Of a DNA stretch of 64,000 nucleotides, positions 1 to 9,433 are shown piece by piece. A program made the position numbers and the translations under genes. Every line of letters begins with the position of its first letter. Position 1 is the stretch's first letter. The notes beneath the pieces were generated by a model that searched no databases, was not told the DNA's origin, and saw only the letters and a list, made by a program, of their open reading frames with translations. The stretch spans positions 107,338 through 171,337 of the forward strand of contig NZ_FXZB01000005.1 in assembly GCF_900169065.1 (NCBI RefSeq), given 5' to 3'. This DNA comes from Brevibacterium aurantiacum. GTDB taxonomy: Bacteria; Actinomycetota; Actinomycetes; Actinomycetales; Brevibacteriaceae.

Positions 1-746
1 GCCGCATCGAAGACCGTGCCGTCTCCACACCGGCGTGCTGCCAGCCGGGACGAATCGACGACGATGACGACCCGGCGGTCACGTTCTGGCCGCCAGGTCT
101 TGACGACCAGGTCCTGGGCCCGGGCACTGGCCCGCCAATCGATCGAGCGCACATCATCACCGTCGACGTAATCGCGCAGCGAATCGAACTCCGTGCCCAT
201 GCCGCGGATCATCACCGCCGAGCGACCGTCGAGCTCACGCAGCTTCTGGGTCTTCGACGGCAGTTCACGTCGAGAGATGAACGGCGGCAGGACGCGCACG
301 ATCGCAGGAACGTCGAAGCTCTTCTGGCGGGCGATCAGGCCCACGACGCTGCGACTGCGGATGGTGACTTTGTCACCGTGCAGGGCACCACGACGCACCG
401 GCAGGAGCTGAGTGACCACCTGCGTGTTCTCCTCCGGCGCAAGGTCGAGCCGCGAACGGGTGCTCTTCGCCCCGGCACTGGGCGACCAAGCATCCCGGAC
501 GGCTAGGCGAAGTCGTCTGGGGGAGTCGTTGACCACTGTGAGAGTGGAATGGGTGGGGTCTCCCAACCGGACCATCGGTCCCGGTGTGCGCTGAAGGGAG
601 GCCAACCTCGGCGGCGGTGTGAGGAAGAAGTCGACGAGCGCGAGGAGGACGATGATGCCGGCGACGATCAGCGCGCTGGTGAACCCCGGCATGAGCATGA
701 CGGGGATGATCCCAAGCAGGGTCAGCAGGAGCAGACGTGTGGTCAT
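1..746 (-). CDS. DUF58 domain-containing protein (C-terminus beyond window)
   Basis: Reads from an ATG at 746 off the left edge, so about 248 residues are visible. The N-terminus is hydrophobic (two membrane stretches in the first ~45 residues). The hallmark DUF58 block follows at about residues 190-240: a stretch reading DYVDGDDVRSIDWRASAR, then a VVIVVDSSR strand that begins a von Willebrand A-like fold. The ATG follows the stop of the MoxR gene with no gap (TGAATGA), so the two are translationally linked. DUF58 proteins pair with MoxR ATPases in envelope or metal-centre maturation modules; the actual substrate here is unknown. No frameshift is seen in the visible part. Confidence 0.9.
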   Translation of the reverse strand, partial: MTTRLLLLTLLGIIPVMLMPGFTSALIVAGIIVLLALVDFFLTPPPRLASLQRTPGPMVRLGDPTHSTLTVVNDSPRRLRLAVRDAWSPSAGAKSTRSRLDLAPEENTQVVTQLLPVRRGALHGDKVTIRSRSVVGLIARQKSFDVPAIVRVLPPFISRRELPSKTQKLRELDGRSAVMIRGMGTEFDSLRDYVDGDDVRSIDWRASARAQDLVVKTWRPERDRRVVIVVDSSRLAARRCGDGTVFDA

Positions 747-1841
747 TCAGCGCGGGACTTCGGTGGTTGCGATGATCGAGTTGAGGACCTGATCGACGTT
801 GAGCCCGTCCATCTGAGCCTCCGGACGCAAGATCACACGGTGGCCCAGAGTCATATGAGCGAGGGCCTTGACGTCGTCGGGTGTCACGTAGCCGCGACCT
901 GACAACCAGGCATAGGCGCGTGCGGCACCGAGCATTCGGGTGGCGCCACGAGGGGAGACGCCCAAGGCCAGGGACGGTGCCTGCCTCGTGGCTCTGGCGA
1001 GGTCGACGATGTAGGTGATGACCTGTGGGGCGATGTAGATCTCGGCGATGCGCTCGCGCGCCTGCGCGATCATGGCCGCGTCGACGACCGGGGTCAGTCC
1101 CGCCTCGGCGAGGTGGGAGGCATCGAAGCCGTGGGCGTGACGGTTGAGGATCTCGAATTCCAGATCGCGTTCGGGCAGTCCGAGCACGAGTTTGAACAGG
1201 AAGCGGTCGAGCTGAGCCTCGGGCAGGGGGTAGGTGCCCTCATACTCCAGCGGGTTCTGGGTGGCAGCGACCATGAACGGTTCGGGCAGGGCACGGGACC
1301 CGCCGCCGACGGAGACCTGGTGTTCCTCCATGGCCTCGAGCAGAGCCGACTGGGTCTTGGGCGGGGTGCGGTTGATCTCATCGGCGATGAGGATGTTGGT
1401 GAACACGGGTCCGGCTCGGAACTCGAAGTTCGACACGGATGCGTCATAGACCAGCGAGCCGGTGACATCGCTGGGCATGAGGTCCGGCGTGAACTGGATG
1501 CGTGTGTTGTCGAGGCTGACCGAGGTGGCGAAGCTGCGCACCAAGAGGGTCTTGGCGACGCCGGGCACACCTTCGAGCAGGACGTGGCCCTGGCACAGGA
1601 GGGCGATGAGCATGCCGGTGACTGCTTCGTCCTGGCCGACGACGGCCTTGGCGATCTGCGTGCGCACATCGACGAATGCCTCGCGCAGCGGGTCGCGTTC
1701 CTGGGCCGGCTGCTGTGGGGCCTGCATCGGCTGAGCCTGCTGGGGCTGCGCCGGCTGCTGCGGCTGTTCCTGTGACGGGGCCTGTTGCGGCTGCGCCGGT
1801 TGCTGGGGCTGGGCGGAGTTCTCTCCCGGAGTCTGTGTCAT
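747..1841 (-). CDS. MoxR-family AAA+ ATPase
   Basis: A 364-residue AAA+ chaperone-like ATPase. Walker A is GVPGVAKT (about residues 95-102), Walker B is [11 protein letters not shown], and the sensor region reads [25 protein letters not shown], all typical of MoxR. The first ~48 residues are a low-complexity Gln/Pro tract built from QPQQPAQ-like units that is absent from the family core and probably disordered. The gene overlaps the upstream DUF4350 gene by 4 nt and abuts the DUF58 gene, so it is one operon. MoxR ATPases act with DUF58/VWA partners in protein maturation or envelope stress; the specific client is not evident. Confidence 0.93.
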   Translation of the reverse strand: MTQTPGENSAQPQQPAQPQQAPSQEQPQQPAQPQQAQPMQAPQQPAQERDPLREAFVDVRTQIAKAVVGQDEAVTGMLIALLCQGHVLLEGVPGVAKTLLVRSFATSVSLDNTRIQFTPDLMPSDVTGSLVYDASVSNFEFRAGPVFTNILIADEINRTPPKTQSALLEAMEEHQVSVGGGSRALPEPFMVAATQNPLEYEGTYPLPEAQLDRFLFKLVLGLPERDLEFEILNRHAHGFDASHLAEAGLTPVVDAAMIAQARERIAEIYIAPQVITYIVDLARATRQAPSLALGVSPRGATRMLGAARAYAWLSGRGYVTPDDVKALAHMTLGHRVILRPEAQMDGLNVDQVLNSIIATTEVPR

Positions 1842-3103
1842 GAGACCTCGCTTTCGATGAGGGTGAGCAGATGGACGATGTTCGCCAGATCTGAGTCGGT
1901 GTGGGGCACCGCGGAGGAGAAGACCGACTCGATTTGGGCCGGATCGCGGCCCGTGGAATTCGAGATGCCGACGATGATGTCAGTCAGGCCCGCCTCGGGT
2001 CCCAGCGCCAACCGCTTCGCAATGCGCAGCAGGGCACCCGTGCGCAGGGTGTGCAGGGCTCCGGTCCGGTCATGGCTGCGTGCAGCCAGAGCCGCTCGAC
2101 CGTGCACCGTCTCCACTGCGGGAACGATCACCGGCAGGCGTTCGACGGCCAGGGGACCGAACCTGCGGCCGATGATGAGGAGGAGGACGATGATGCACGG
2201 AACCAGCCATACGGCTCCGGCGATGAACCAGCTGGGCACATAGTCCAGCGTCGATGGTGCCGATTCGGAGTCAGCGGACTCGGTGGGGTAGTAGACGACC
2301 AGATGGTCGGTCTGTGAGAGTTCGGAGAGTACCAGCGAGGCATGGCCCTCTTCGTCGATGCCGGCGTTGGTCGCCCAGGTGGAATTGCCGAGGACGGTGA
2401 CGGGAAAGTCGCCCTTTCCTCCGCCGCCCTGGTCGACGATGAGCTGTCCGTGAGCCGATCCGGGAGTCACTGCGCCGCCGTCGATCTGCGAGACACCGGG
2501 ACCGGCGAATGGGTAGCAGGCGCGAAGACCCTCGGTTCCCTTCCTGGCTTCGGCATACTCGTAGTCACCGGTCTCTACCGGGCCTGCAGCCTCGGCTGAG
2601 GGCACAGCACAATCTGGCTGTGAGATCTTATCCGGAGACGCCAGCGGACTGAGGCTGTCATTGACCGTGATGCGGTCGGTGAATTCCTGGACGGCATAGC
2701 CGGGGTCGATGAGCACGAGACGGTTGTCCTCGGCTGCCAGTTCGGACCGGAAGCCATCGATGTCGCCCTGGGAGAGCGTCTCGGCCTGCGTGGGAATCAG
2801 CAGTGACGTGTCGGGTTGTCCGGCGGCTTTATGGGCTGTGTCGAAATCCTCGGTGGTGGTGACGTCGACCCCCTGGTCGCGCAGGGTCTCGACCATGGCC
2901 TTCGTGCCGTCGCGTGAAGTGGAGTCGTAGTGCAGCGGGGCATCGGTGCCCCGGTCGGATGTCATCAGCATCGTCGCGATCACAGTGATGAGGATGGCGA
3001 CGGCCGCGACGATCCATACCCCAGCCGATCTCAGGCGAGCCGTCACCGGCACGGCCGCACTGGAACGGGTTCCCCTGGTTGCGACGTCGATGAAGGCGCT
3101 CAT
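1838..3103 (-). CDS. DUF4350 domain-containing membrane protein
   Basis: 421 residues. One membrane helix lies near the N-terminus (about 29-47), followed by an extracytoplasmic region beginning with the DUF4350 pattern (HYDSTSRDGTKAM, then a ThuA/GATase-like strand with LLIPTQAETLS). A second membrane helix sits near residues 290-312 before a cytoplasmic tail. It overlaps both neighbours by 4 nt (ATGA junctions). DUF4350 proteins are routinely encoded beside MoxR and DUF58 genes; their biochemical role is not established. No anomalies. Confidence 0.85.
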   Translation of the reverse strand: MSAFIDVATRGTRSSAAVPVTARLRSAGVWIVAAVAILITVIATMLMTSDRGTDAPLHYDSTSRDGTKAMVETLRDQGVDVTTTEDFDTAHKAAGQPDTSLLIPTQAETLSQGDIDGFRSELAAEDNRLVLIDPGYAVQEFTDRITVNDSLSPLASPDKISQPDCAVPSAEAAGPVETGDYEYAEARKGTEGLRACYPFAGPGVSQIDGGAVTPGSAHGQLIVDQGGGGKGDFPVTVLGNSTWATNAGIDEEGHASLVLSELSQTDHLVVYYPTESADSESAPSTLDYVPSWFIAGAVWLVPCIIVLLLIIGRRFGPLAVERLPVIVPAVETVHGRAALAARSHDRTGALHTLRTGALLRIAKRLALGPEAGLTDIIVGISNSTGRDPAQIESVFSSAVPHTDSDLANIVHLLTLIESEVS

Positions 3104-3756
3104 GATGCCACCGCCGATCGCTGCCGAGGGTTCAAGGCGCTGAGCCTGCCATCGAGTGCCTGGAATTCGCCATAGGTTGTCTGCAGCGAATCGTTCGAAG
3201 TTCGGTCGCGTTCCTCACCGAAGAGGAGGTCGTTGAAGACGTTCGCCACGCGAGCCAGCTCTCGCCTGTGCTCGGGCAGGTGCTCTCCGGCGGTGCGGCT
3301 GAGTTCGCTGGCCGTCGACGCCGAATCGAGAGTCACGATCTGCTTCTGCGAGAGTACGGCGAAGATGGCACGGGCGGAATCGATGACCGCGGTCCTCATA
3401 TCCCCACGTTCGGCAGCGGCCCGGGCGCTGTCCCTCCACGGACCGGGCTGCGGTGACGCAACAACGGGGTCGAATGCCGACAGCGGAAGGCTGGTCTTCT
3501 TCAGCCCGACGCGCCTGACTCGCCAGATGATCAGCGCGATGATGGCCGCGAGGGCTGCGACGACGATGAGCAGCAGCCATGGTGAGTTGCCGTCCAAGGC
3601 GGTGGAGACGAGTGAGTCCCAGATGCTGCTGAGCCATTGTCCGAGCTGTTCCAAAGGGGTGAGATCGGTGTTCGAGTATTCGTTCTTCGACAGTTCGTCT
3701 TCGACCAATTCGCGGCCGGTTTCACGATCGATGGGAGAGCTGCTGAGGATGCTCAT
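3100..3756 (-). CDS. DUF4129 domain-containing protein
   Basis: 218 residues from the ATG at 3756, which overlaps the upstream stop (ATGA, 3753-3756). A much longer open frame runs upstream, but it is only the antisense-like high-GC frame of the neighbouring gene, so the internal ATG is chosen. A membrane helix lies at about residues 60-80 (LLLIVVAALAAIIALIIW). The C-terminal cytoplasmic domain has the DUF4129 signature of helices ending in an LTxxExxR-like region (SELSRTAGEHLPEHRRELARVANVFNDLLFGEE). The family resembles transglutaminase-associated C-terminal domains and accompanies MoxR/DUF58 clusters. Function unknown. Confidence 0.83.
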   Translation of the reverse strand: MSILSSSPIDRETGRELVEDELSKNEYSNTDLTPLEQLGQWLSSIWDSLVSTALDGNSPWLLLIVVAALAAIIALIIWRVRRVGLKKTSLPLSAFDPVVASPQPGPWRDSARAAAERGDMRTAVIDSARAIFAVLSQKQIVTLDSASTASELSRTAGEHLPEHRRELARVANVFNDLLFGEERDRTSNDSLQTTYGEFQALDGRLSALNPRQRSAVAS

Positions 3757-4808
3757 GCGCTGCCCTCCTCGCGGCGGATGAGAACCAGGTCGAAGCCTTC
3801 GGAACGCATGCGCTGGTCGAAGTAGCAGACGCAGACGAGGCAGGAGAAGTAGGCGAAGAGGATCGCCGAGGATACGGTCGTCAAGATCAGGAGAGCGGCT
3901 CCGGCGACGACGGTGATGACCGTGATCGACGTCGAGGATGCGGCAGCGGCCCCGATGGCAAGCGTCGCGATGACGGTGAGGACCGAGACGAGCGGGGTGA
4001 TGATGAGCTGGACCAATTGGTTGGACAGGAAGTAGCCGAGCCCCAGCTGGCCGAGGGTGCGCCAGAATCCTCGCCCGGTCAGCGTCCACGAACGGCGCAG
4101 TCCCGCACGCACGCCCAAGCCCTCGACGGCGATGGCCGAGCCGGTGAAGGCGAACCGCAGGTTGAGCCAGATCAGGGCGCACACCCACAGCCCCAGAGCG
4201 ACGAGCGCGGTGACGATTGCAACAACCGGATTGTCGGCCAGGGCGAACAGAACTGAGGGAAGACTGAGCAGAAGCAGCAGGCCGAGGTTGACGGCACCCA
4301 GGAGCAGCGCGGCGAGAATGAGCGTCCACCGGCGCCCGTGCAGAGACCTCCACGACTGCGTCAAGGTGGTCTTGCGTGCCCCGAACGAGGCCTCGGCACC
4401 GCTGGCGGCCAGCCCGGCGAGGAAATGGGCCACGCCGAGGCTGAGCAGGCTGATCGCGAACGATCCCATCTGCGCGAGCAGGAAGAACCCGGACATCGCA
4501 TCGTCATTGCTGACGATGTCGTTGAGGAAAGGCAGGAACTGCAGGACGACGAAGGTTCCCAGCGCGGTCAGAATCAGAGTCCAGAGCGTGAATACGATGA
4601 GAGCGGCACCGATGGTGAGGCCGGGAATGAACCTCAGCAGCCGGAAACCGGAATCGAGCACCTCGAAGAAGGTCAGCGGTCGTTTGGCCAGGATTCCACG
4701 CGGGGAAGGCGGGTGCCATTCGTGATGCGTCGGGCCCTGATCTCGTCGTTGCCACTGACCGGTCTGCCAGTCGACCTCTGAGGTCCACGCATTCGATCGT
4801 CCCATCAC
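3753..4808 (-). CDS. Multi-pass membrane protein (GPDPase membrane-domain-like)
   Basis: About 351 residues, first gene of the MoxR operon. After a ~40-residue hydrophilic N-terminus (RPLTFFEVLDSGFRLLRF) there are about six to eight hydrophobic helices. The opening motif and topology resemble the membrane domain found in glycerophosphoryl diester phosphodiesterase-type and other DUF membrane proteins that precede MoxR clusters in actinobacteria. No catalytic motif is seen. Two consecutive ATG codons (4808 and 4805) make the exact start ambiguous by one residue. Divergent from mtrA across a 132-nt spacer, so both promoters must lie there. Confidence 0.7.
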   Translation of the reverse strand: MMGRSNAWTSEVDWQTGQWQRRDQGPTHHEWHPPSPRGILAKRPLTFFEVLDSGFRLLRFIPGLTIGAALIVFTLWTLILTALGTFVVLQFLPFLNDIVSNDDAMSGFFLLAQMGSFAISLLSLGVAHFLAGLAASGAEASFGARKTTLTQSWRSLHGRRWTLILAALLLGAVNLGLLLLLSLPSVLFALADNPVVAIVTALVALGLWVCALIWLNLRFAFTGSAIAVEGLGVRAGLRRSWTLTGRGFWRTLGQLGLGYFLSNQLVQLIITPLVSVLTVIATLAIGAAAASSTSITVITVVAGAALLILTTVSSAILFAYFSCLVCVCYFDQRMRSEGFDLVLIRREEGSA

Positions 4809-4940
4809 CGAACAATCCTGCCATGTTTCGCGGCCCGACGCCGAGTCGAATCGCCCCCGAAGCTGTGTTCACGACGTCTGCATTCAGCGGTGGGGGTGTC
4901 GAGGTCGAAAGATTGGACGCTCATAAGCGACAATGGGAGG

Positions 4941-5621
4941 ATGAACGCTCGTATCCTCGTAGTTGATGATGACACGGCTCTGGCCGAAATGATCGGAATT
5001 GTGCTCAAAAGTGAAGGCTTCGAACCCTTCTTCTGTGCCACCGGCGATCAGGCTTTCGACGAATTCCAAAAGGTGAATCCGGACCTCGTCCTCCTCGACC
5101 TCATGCTGCCCGGGAAGGACGGACTCGAGGTCTGTCGGGAGATCCGGGAGATCTCCTCCGTGCCGATCATAATGCTCACGGCGAAATCGGACACCGTGGA
5201 CGTCGTCCTCGGCCTGGAGTCCGGTGCCGATGACTACGTTCCCAAACCGTTCAAGCCCAAGGAGCTCATTGCCAGGGTGCGGGCCCGCCTGCGCATCTCC
5301 GAACCGCAGGCGCCGGAACTGCTCACCGTCGGCGATGTCGTTGTCGACGTCGCCGGTCACACGGTGACCAAGGGCGGTTCCCCGATCTCCCTGACCCCGC
5401 TCGAGTTCGATCTGCTGGTGGCGCTGGCCCGCAAACCCTGGCAGGTCTTCTCCCGTGAGACCCTGCTCGAAGAGGTGTGGGGCTACCGGCATGCGGCGGA
5501 CACCCGTCTTGTGAACGTGCACGTGCAGCGACTGCGTTCGAAGATCGAGCGTGACCCGGAGAAGCCGGACATCATCGTGACCGTTCGCGGCGTGGGATAT
5601 AAGGCAGGCAGAGCGGCGTGA
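4941..5621 (+). CDS. mtrA: Two-component response regulator MtrA
   Basis: 226 residues, OmpR/PhoB type. The receiver domain starts RILVVDDD and carries the phosphoacceptor Asp in LVLLDLMLPG; the conserved VMLTAK-like segment reads IIMLTAKSDTVD. The winged-helix effector ends with the diagnostic WGYRH and RLRSKIERDPE, close to mycobacterial MtrA throughout. The ATG at 4941 matches the known MtrA N-terminus; an in-frame GTG at 4890 would add 17 unrelated residues. The purine run GGGAGG directly abuts the ATG, too close for a normal ribosome site, so a leaderless or very short leader is possible. mtrB follows with a 4-nt overlap. MtrA controls cell-wall and division genes in actinobacteria. Confidence 0.97.
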   Translation: MNARILVVDDDTALAEMIGIVLKSEGFEPFFCATGDQAFDEFQKVNPDLVLLDLMLPGKDGLEVCREIREISSVPIIMLTAKSDTVDVVLGLESGADDYVPKPFKPKELIARVRARLRISEPQAPELLTVGDVVVDVAGHTVTKGGSPISLTPLEFDLLVALARKPWQVFSRETLLEEVWGYRHAADTRLVNVHVQRLRSKIERDPEKPDIIVTVRGVGYKAGRAA

Positions 5622-7684
5622 GTCCCACCTCGGCTGTGGGCGGAGCGATCCGCACCGCAGCCTCGGCGGTCCAGACGTTCTGGAGGTTCCTCCTCCGTTC
5701 GTTCAGCCATTCCCTGCAGCTGCGGATCGTCGTCCTCACCATCGTCCTCACCTCCGTGGCCATCTTCGGAGTGGGGACGTACATGTCCCAGCAGATCTCA
5801 CGTGGCCTCTTCGACACCCGGCTCCAGTCCCTGTCCTCTCAGGCCGGGACCATCGTCTCCGAGCTGCGCAGCCTCGCCCCCGTCGACGGGCAGGCGGTGA
5901 CTCAGGAGAACCTGAGCTCTCAGCTCTCTTCGATCTACAACCGCTCCACCGGTTCCGTGTACTCGCTGTCGTTGGAGCCCAGTGATCCGAACTCATCGTT
6001 CTCAACCGTCAGTGCGGGGAAGACGGAGTCTGATGGCTCCGCCGTCGAGGTGCCCGCCACCGATGAGCTCAAGGAGGCCATCGGCAAGGCCCCGACCGAT
6101 GACATGCTCTACCAGTCCGTGGCCCTTCCCGACGGTTCCGGTCCCGGTCTGCTGATCACTCAGGAACTCCAGATCCCAGGTGCCGGTCAATTCCAGCTCT
6201 ATTATCTGGGTGACCTGTCCGAGCAGCAGGACACCCTCGACTTCGTGCAGCGTTCGATGCTCGTCGCAGCCCTTGTCCTCGTCGTTCTCGTCGGCGCGGT
6301 GGCCTGGATCGTCACCCGGCTCGTGGTGACTCCGGTTCGCACCGGCGCCGAGGTGGCACGTCTGATCGCCGATGGTGACCTGGACGAGCGCATGCCGGTT
6401 CACGGCAATGACGAGATCGCGGTGCTGGGGGAGTCCTTCAACGACATGGCCGACACTCTGCAGCATCAGATTCAGCAGATGGAGCGACTCTCCGTCCTGC
6501 AGCGACAGTTCGTCTCCGACGTCTCCCACGAGCTGCGCACACCCCTGACCACGATCCGGGCCGCCGCAGACCTCATCTACGATGCGCGCGACGACCTCGA
6601 TCCGGTCACCTCCCGCAGCGCGGAACTGCTGAACTCGCAGGCGGAGAGGTTCGACAATCTCCTCTCGGACCTGCTCGAGATCTCCCGCTACGACGCCGGT
6701 GCCGCCGCCCTCGTGGCCAAGCCCGTCGATGTTGGGGCCATCGTGACCTCGATCATCGAAACGGTGTCGATGGTGGCTGACCAGATGTCGACGAACATCG
6801 TCGTCCACGCCCCGTCCTCGCCGGTGATGGCCGAGGTCGACCGCGTGCGCATCACCCGTATCGTGCGCAACCTCGTCGTCAATGCGATCGAACACGGAGA
6901 GTCCAATCCGATCGACATCTATGTCGCCTCCAACGCCGAGGCGGTGGCCGTGAGCGTGCGTGACCACGGGGTGGGCATGAACGAAGAGCAGGTCGAGCAC
7001 GTCTTCGACCGCTTCTGGCGTGCGGATCCCGCCCGCAAACGCACCTTGGGCGGTTCTGGTCTGGGGCTGGCCATCTCGCTCGAGGACGCTCACCTGCACA
7101 ACGGCTGGCTGCAGGTCTGGGGCAAATTGGGAGAGGGCTCGTGTTTCCGCCTGACCATTCCACGCCGTCCAGATCAGGAGATCACGTCCTCACCTCTGCC
7201 TCTGCCGCCACGAGATGCGCAGATCCAGGGTGCCGCCCTGGTAGCCGGCCCGCTGTCCTCGGACGGTTCCGTGCGGATCCAGACGGGCTCGATTCCCATC
7301 GTGGTCGAGACCGGTCAGACTGGCCCCGCCCACGACGGCTTCGTCGATGAGCCTGAGGTCATCAGCGGTGATTCGGCCATCATCGACGACGGCACCGATA
7401 TTGACACCGACTCCGACGACGAGACACTTGATGTCGACGAGGCTGGCACAGCCACGGAGGTCAGTGACGACCCGGATGCCGCGAATGACTCTGAGGCGCG
7501 CAAGGGTTCTGAGACTCGCAAGGACTCGGATACCGGGAGGGACTCGGAGGGCGAGCCCGACTCCGACGCCGAGGCAGGCAGCAGTGAGCCCGAGCCCGAC
7601 GCTGCTGGCGACGCCGAAATTCACATCGACATGGACACCGTTTGGCACCCCAGCACCACTCCCGAAGGAGGATCGAAGTCATGA
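5618..7684 (+). CDS. mtrB: Sensor histidine kinase MtrB
   Basis: 688 residues from a GTG that overlaps the mtrA stop (GTGA). The order is TM1 at about 34-56, a large extracytoplasmic domain of ~155 residues, TM2 at about 212-235, HAMP, HisKA with the phosphoacceptor in SDVSHELRTPL (about residue 305), and an HATPase with NAIEHGES (N box), DHGVGM and GGSGLGLAI (G boxes). The last ~130 residues form an acidic, Ser/Asp/Glu-rich tail of short DSE-type units, longer than in mycobacterial MtrB and probably disordered. It acts with MtrA and the lipoprotein LpqB, whose ATG overlaps the mtrB stop. Confidence 0.96.
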   Translation: MSPTSAVGGAIRTAASAVQTFWRFLLRSFSHSLQLRIVVLTIVLTSVAIFGVGTYMSQQISRGLFDTRLQSLSSQAGTIVSELRSLAPVDGQAVTQENLSSQLSSIYNRSTGSVYSLSLEPSDPNSSFSTVSAGKTESDGSAVEVPATDELKEAIGKAPTDDMLYQSVALPDGSGPGLLITQELQIPGAGQFQLYYLGDLSEQQDTLDFVQRSMLVAALVLVVLVGAVAWIVTRLVVTPVRTGAEVARLIADGDLDERMPVHGNDEIAVLGESFNDMADTLQHQIQQMERLSVLQRQFVSDVSHELRTPLTTIRAAADLIYDARDDLDPVTSRSAELLNSQAERFDNLLSDLLEISRYDAGAAALVAKPVDVGAIVTSIIETVSMVADQMSTNIVVHAPSSPVMAEVDRVRITRIVRNLVVNAIEHGESNPIDIYVASNAEAVAVSVRDHGVGMNEEQVEHVFDRFWRADPARKRTLGGSGLGLAISLEDAHLHNGWLQVWGKLGEGSCFRLTIPRRPDQEITSSPLPLPPRDAQIQGAALVAGPLSSDGSVRIQTGSIPIVVETGQTGPAHDGFVDEPEVISGDSAIIDDGTDIDTDSDDETLDVDEAGTATEVSDDPDAANDSEARKGSETRKDSDTGRDSEGEPDSDAEAGSSEPEPDAAGDAEIHIDMDTVWHPSTTPEGGSKS

Positions 7685-9402
7685 AGACTCCCCGCCGTAG
7701 GAAGAGTCTGCAGATGCTCATCCTCGCCATCTTCGCCACCATGGCGCTGGGAGCCTGTTCCTCGATCCCGAGCAGTTCGCCCGTCGGTCACATCGAAGCG
7801 GGATCCGGTGACCCCGGAGCCAGCAGCGCCCGTATCCCTGACGGCCCTGAACCCGGTGACAGCATCGGTGAGATCGTCCGCGGATTCTTAGCAGCCGGTG
7901 CGGGTACCGGAAACAACTTCTCCGTCGCCAAGTCCTTCCTCACCGAGGCCGAGGCCCAGGAATGGAATCCGCAGGAGTCGGTGTCAATACTGCCCAACGA
8001 CACCGATCTGGACTCGCTCAACGCCGGAGTCACCTCCGACAACAAAACGCTGACGATGTCGGCCCCGGTCGTCGGGCTCGTCAACTCCTCGGGCATCTAC
8101 AATTCCACCAAGCCGGGAACTCAGTCGAACATGGAGTTCTCGCTGCGTCAGGAGAACGGGGAGTGGCGCATCGCCTCGGCGCCCGATGGTCTGCTCATCT
8201 CCGAGACAGAGTTCCAGACGATCTTCCTCAACTACTCGCTGCAGTTCTTCACCTCCGACTACTCCTACCTAGTCCCGGACTCCCGGTGGTTCCTCCGGTC
8301 CTCGTCAACACCGACGGCGCTCATCAACGAACTCCTCAGCGGACCGGCCTCGTACCTCTCGGGCGCGGTCGTGACCGCAATCCCTGGTGGTGCGAAACTC
8401 AGCGACACCAACGTGGTGACCATTGAGAACGGTGTTGCGCATATCGCCTTGGGCAGCCAGGGAGATGCGCCGACAGACAGAGAGAAGGGGCTGATCCGAC
8501 AGCAGATCGCGTCGACGCTCAAGGTCATCCCCTCCATTTCGAGCATCGAGCTGACCATCGGCGGACAGCTCGTTTCGGAGAGTCTGCAGCCGAAGACCGA
8601 TTCCTCCGTCCAGGTCGACGGTCCACCCGTGGTGCTGTCCCAGGACCGGCTCTCACGCATCTCCGGCACGACAGTGGCCAAGGTCGAGAACAGCCCGAAT
8701 CTGGCTAAGGTCAAAGCCAGCGATCCAGCCGTGTCCTTCGACGATTCGCTCTACGTCTACCTGCAGAACTCCGGTAAGGAGCTCATGCGGCTCAAGGCCG
8801 ATACCGTTGATGCGACTCCGATCTTCAAGGGCAAGAAGCTCGTCCGCCCCAGCATCGACCGGTTCAACACGGTGTGGACCGGAGAACGCGATAACAAGGG
8901 CAAGCTCACCGCCATCGGCGAAGACAGCAAGGAGTACTCGATCGCCACGGACTTCCTCTCCGGTCGAGATCTCATCGACCTCGAAGTCTCACGCGACGGG
9001 ACACGGATCGCGCTGCTGAGCCGGCACAAGGGCGAACCCTCACGCATCGACGTCGTCGGCATCCCGCGTGACAAGGCGGGCAACCCCTCCAGCGCTGTGT
9101 CCGATGCCCCGATCGAGGTTGGATCGAACTTCGACGAGGTCAAGGACATCTCGTGGGCGGGATCGACGTCGCTGGTGGCCTTGGCTGCGATGGAAGGCGA
9201 TGAGGTCCAGCCGTTCCGCATCGGTGTCACCGGACCTCCGGCGCAGCTGGGAGAGGTCCCCGACGGCAGCCGCATCGCCTCGGGCGAGGACGGACGTTCG
9301 ATTCTCGTGACGAGCTCATCAGGTGAGATCTACTCCTACAATTCCAACGCCTGGCAGAAGCTCGTCGACATCACGGCCAAAGACCCCTCCTATCCGGGCT
9401 GA
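7681..9402 (+). CDS. lpqB: Lipoprotein LpqB, MtrB accessory protein
   Basis: 573 residues from the ATG at 7681 (ATGA overlap with mtrB). The start is fixed by a textbook lipoprotein signal peptide: RRRK, a hydrophobic core, then the lipobox LGAC with the lipidated Cys at residue 26. GerMN domain (about residues 200-300) followed by a beta-propeller-like C-terminal region, the known LpqB architecture. In mycobacteria LpqB interacts with the extracellular domain of MtrB and modulates MtrA phosphorylation; the operon order here supports the same role. Confidence 0.95.
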   Translation: MKTPRRRKSLQMLILAIFATMALGACSSIPSSSPVGHIEAGSGDPGASSARIPDGPEPGDSIGEIVRGFLAAGAGTGNNFSVAKSFLTEAEAQEWNPQESVSILPNDTDLDSLNAGVTSDNKTLTMSAPVVGLVNSSGIYNSTKPGTQSNMEFSLRQENGEWRIASAPDGLLISETEFQTIFLNYSLQFFTSDYSYLVPDSRWFLRSSSTPTALINELLSGPASYLSGAVVTAIPGGAKLSDTNVVTIENGVAHIALGSQGDAPTDREKGLIRQQIASTLKVIPSISSIELTIGGQLVSESLQPKTDSSVQVDGPPVVLSQDRLSRISGTTVAKVENSPNLAKVKASDPAVSFDDSLYVYLQNSGKELMRLKADTVDATPIFKGKKLVRPSIDRFNTVWTGERDNKGKLTAIGEDSKEYSIATDFLSGRDLIDLEVSRDGTRIALLSRHKGEPSRIDVVGIPRDKAGNPSSAVSDAPIEVGSNFDEVKDISWAGSTSLVALAAMEGDEVQPFRIGVTGPPAQLGEVPDGSRIASGEDGRSILVTSSSGEIYSYNSNAWQKLVDITAKDPSYPG

Positions 9403-9433
9403 GGTGCGCAGCGCGGCGAGGTAGATTTCTCCC

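Noticed and set aside
3757..4353. N-terminal extension of the DUF4129 gene to 4353
   Set aside because: The extra 199 residues are Arg/Ala/Pro-rich and overlap the membrane-protein gene; the ATGA junction at 3753-3756 and the lack of similarity favour the internal start.
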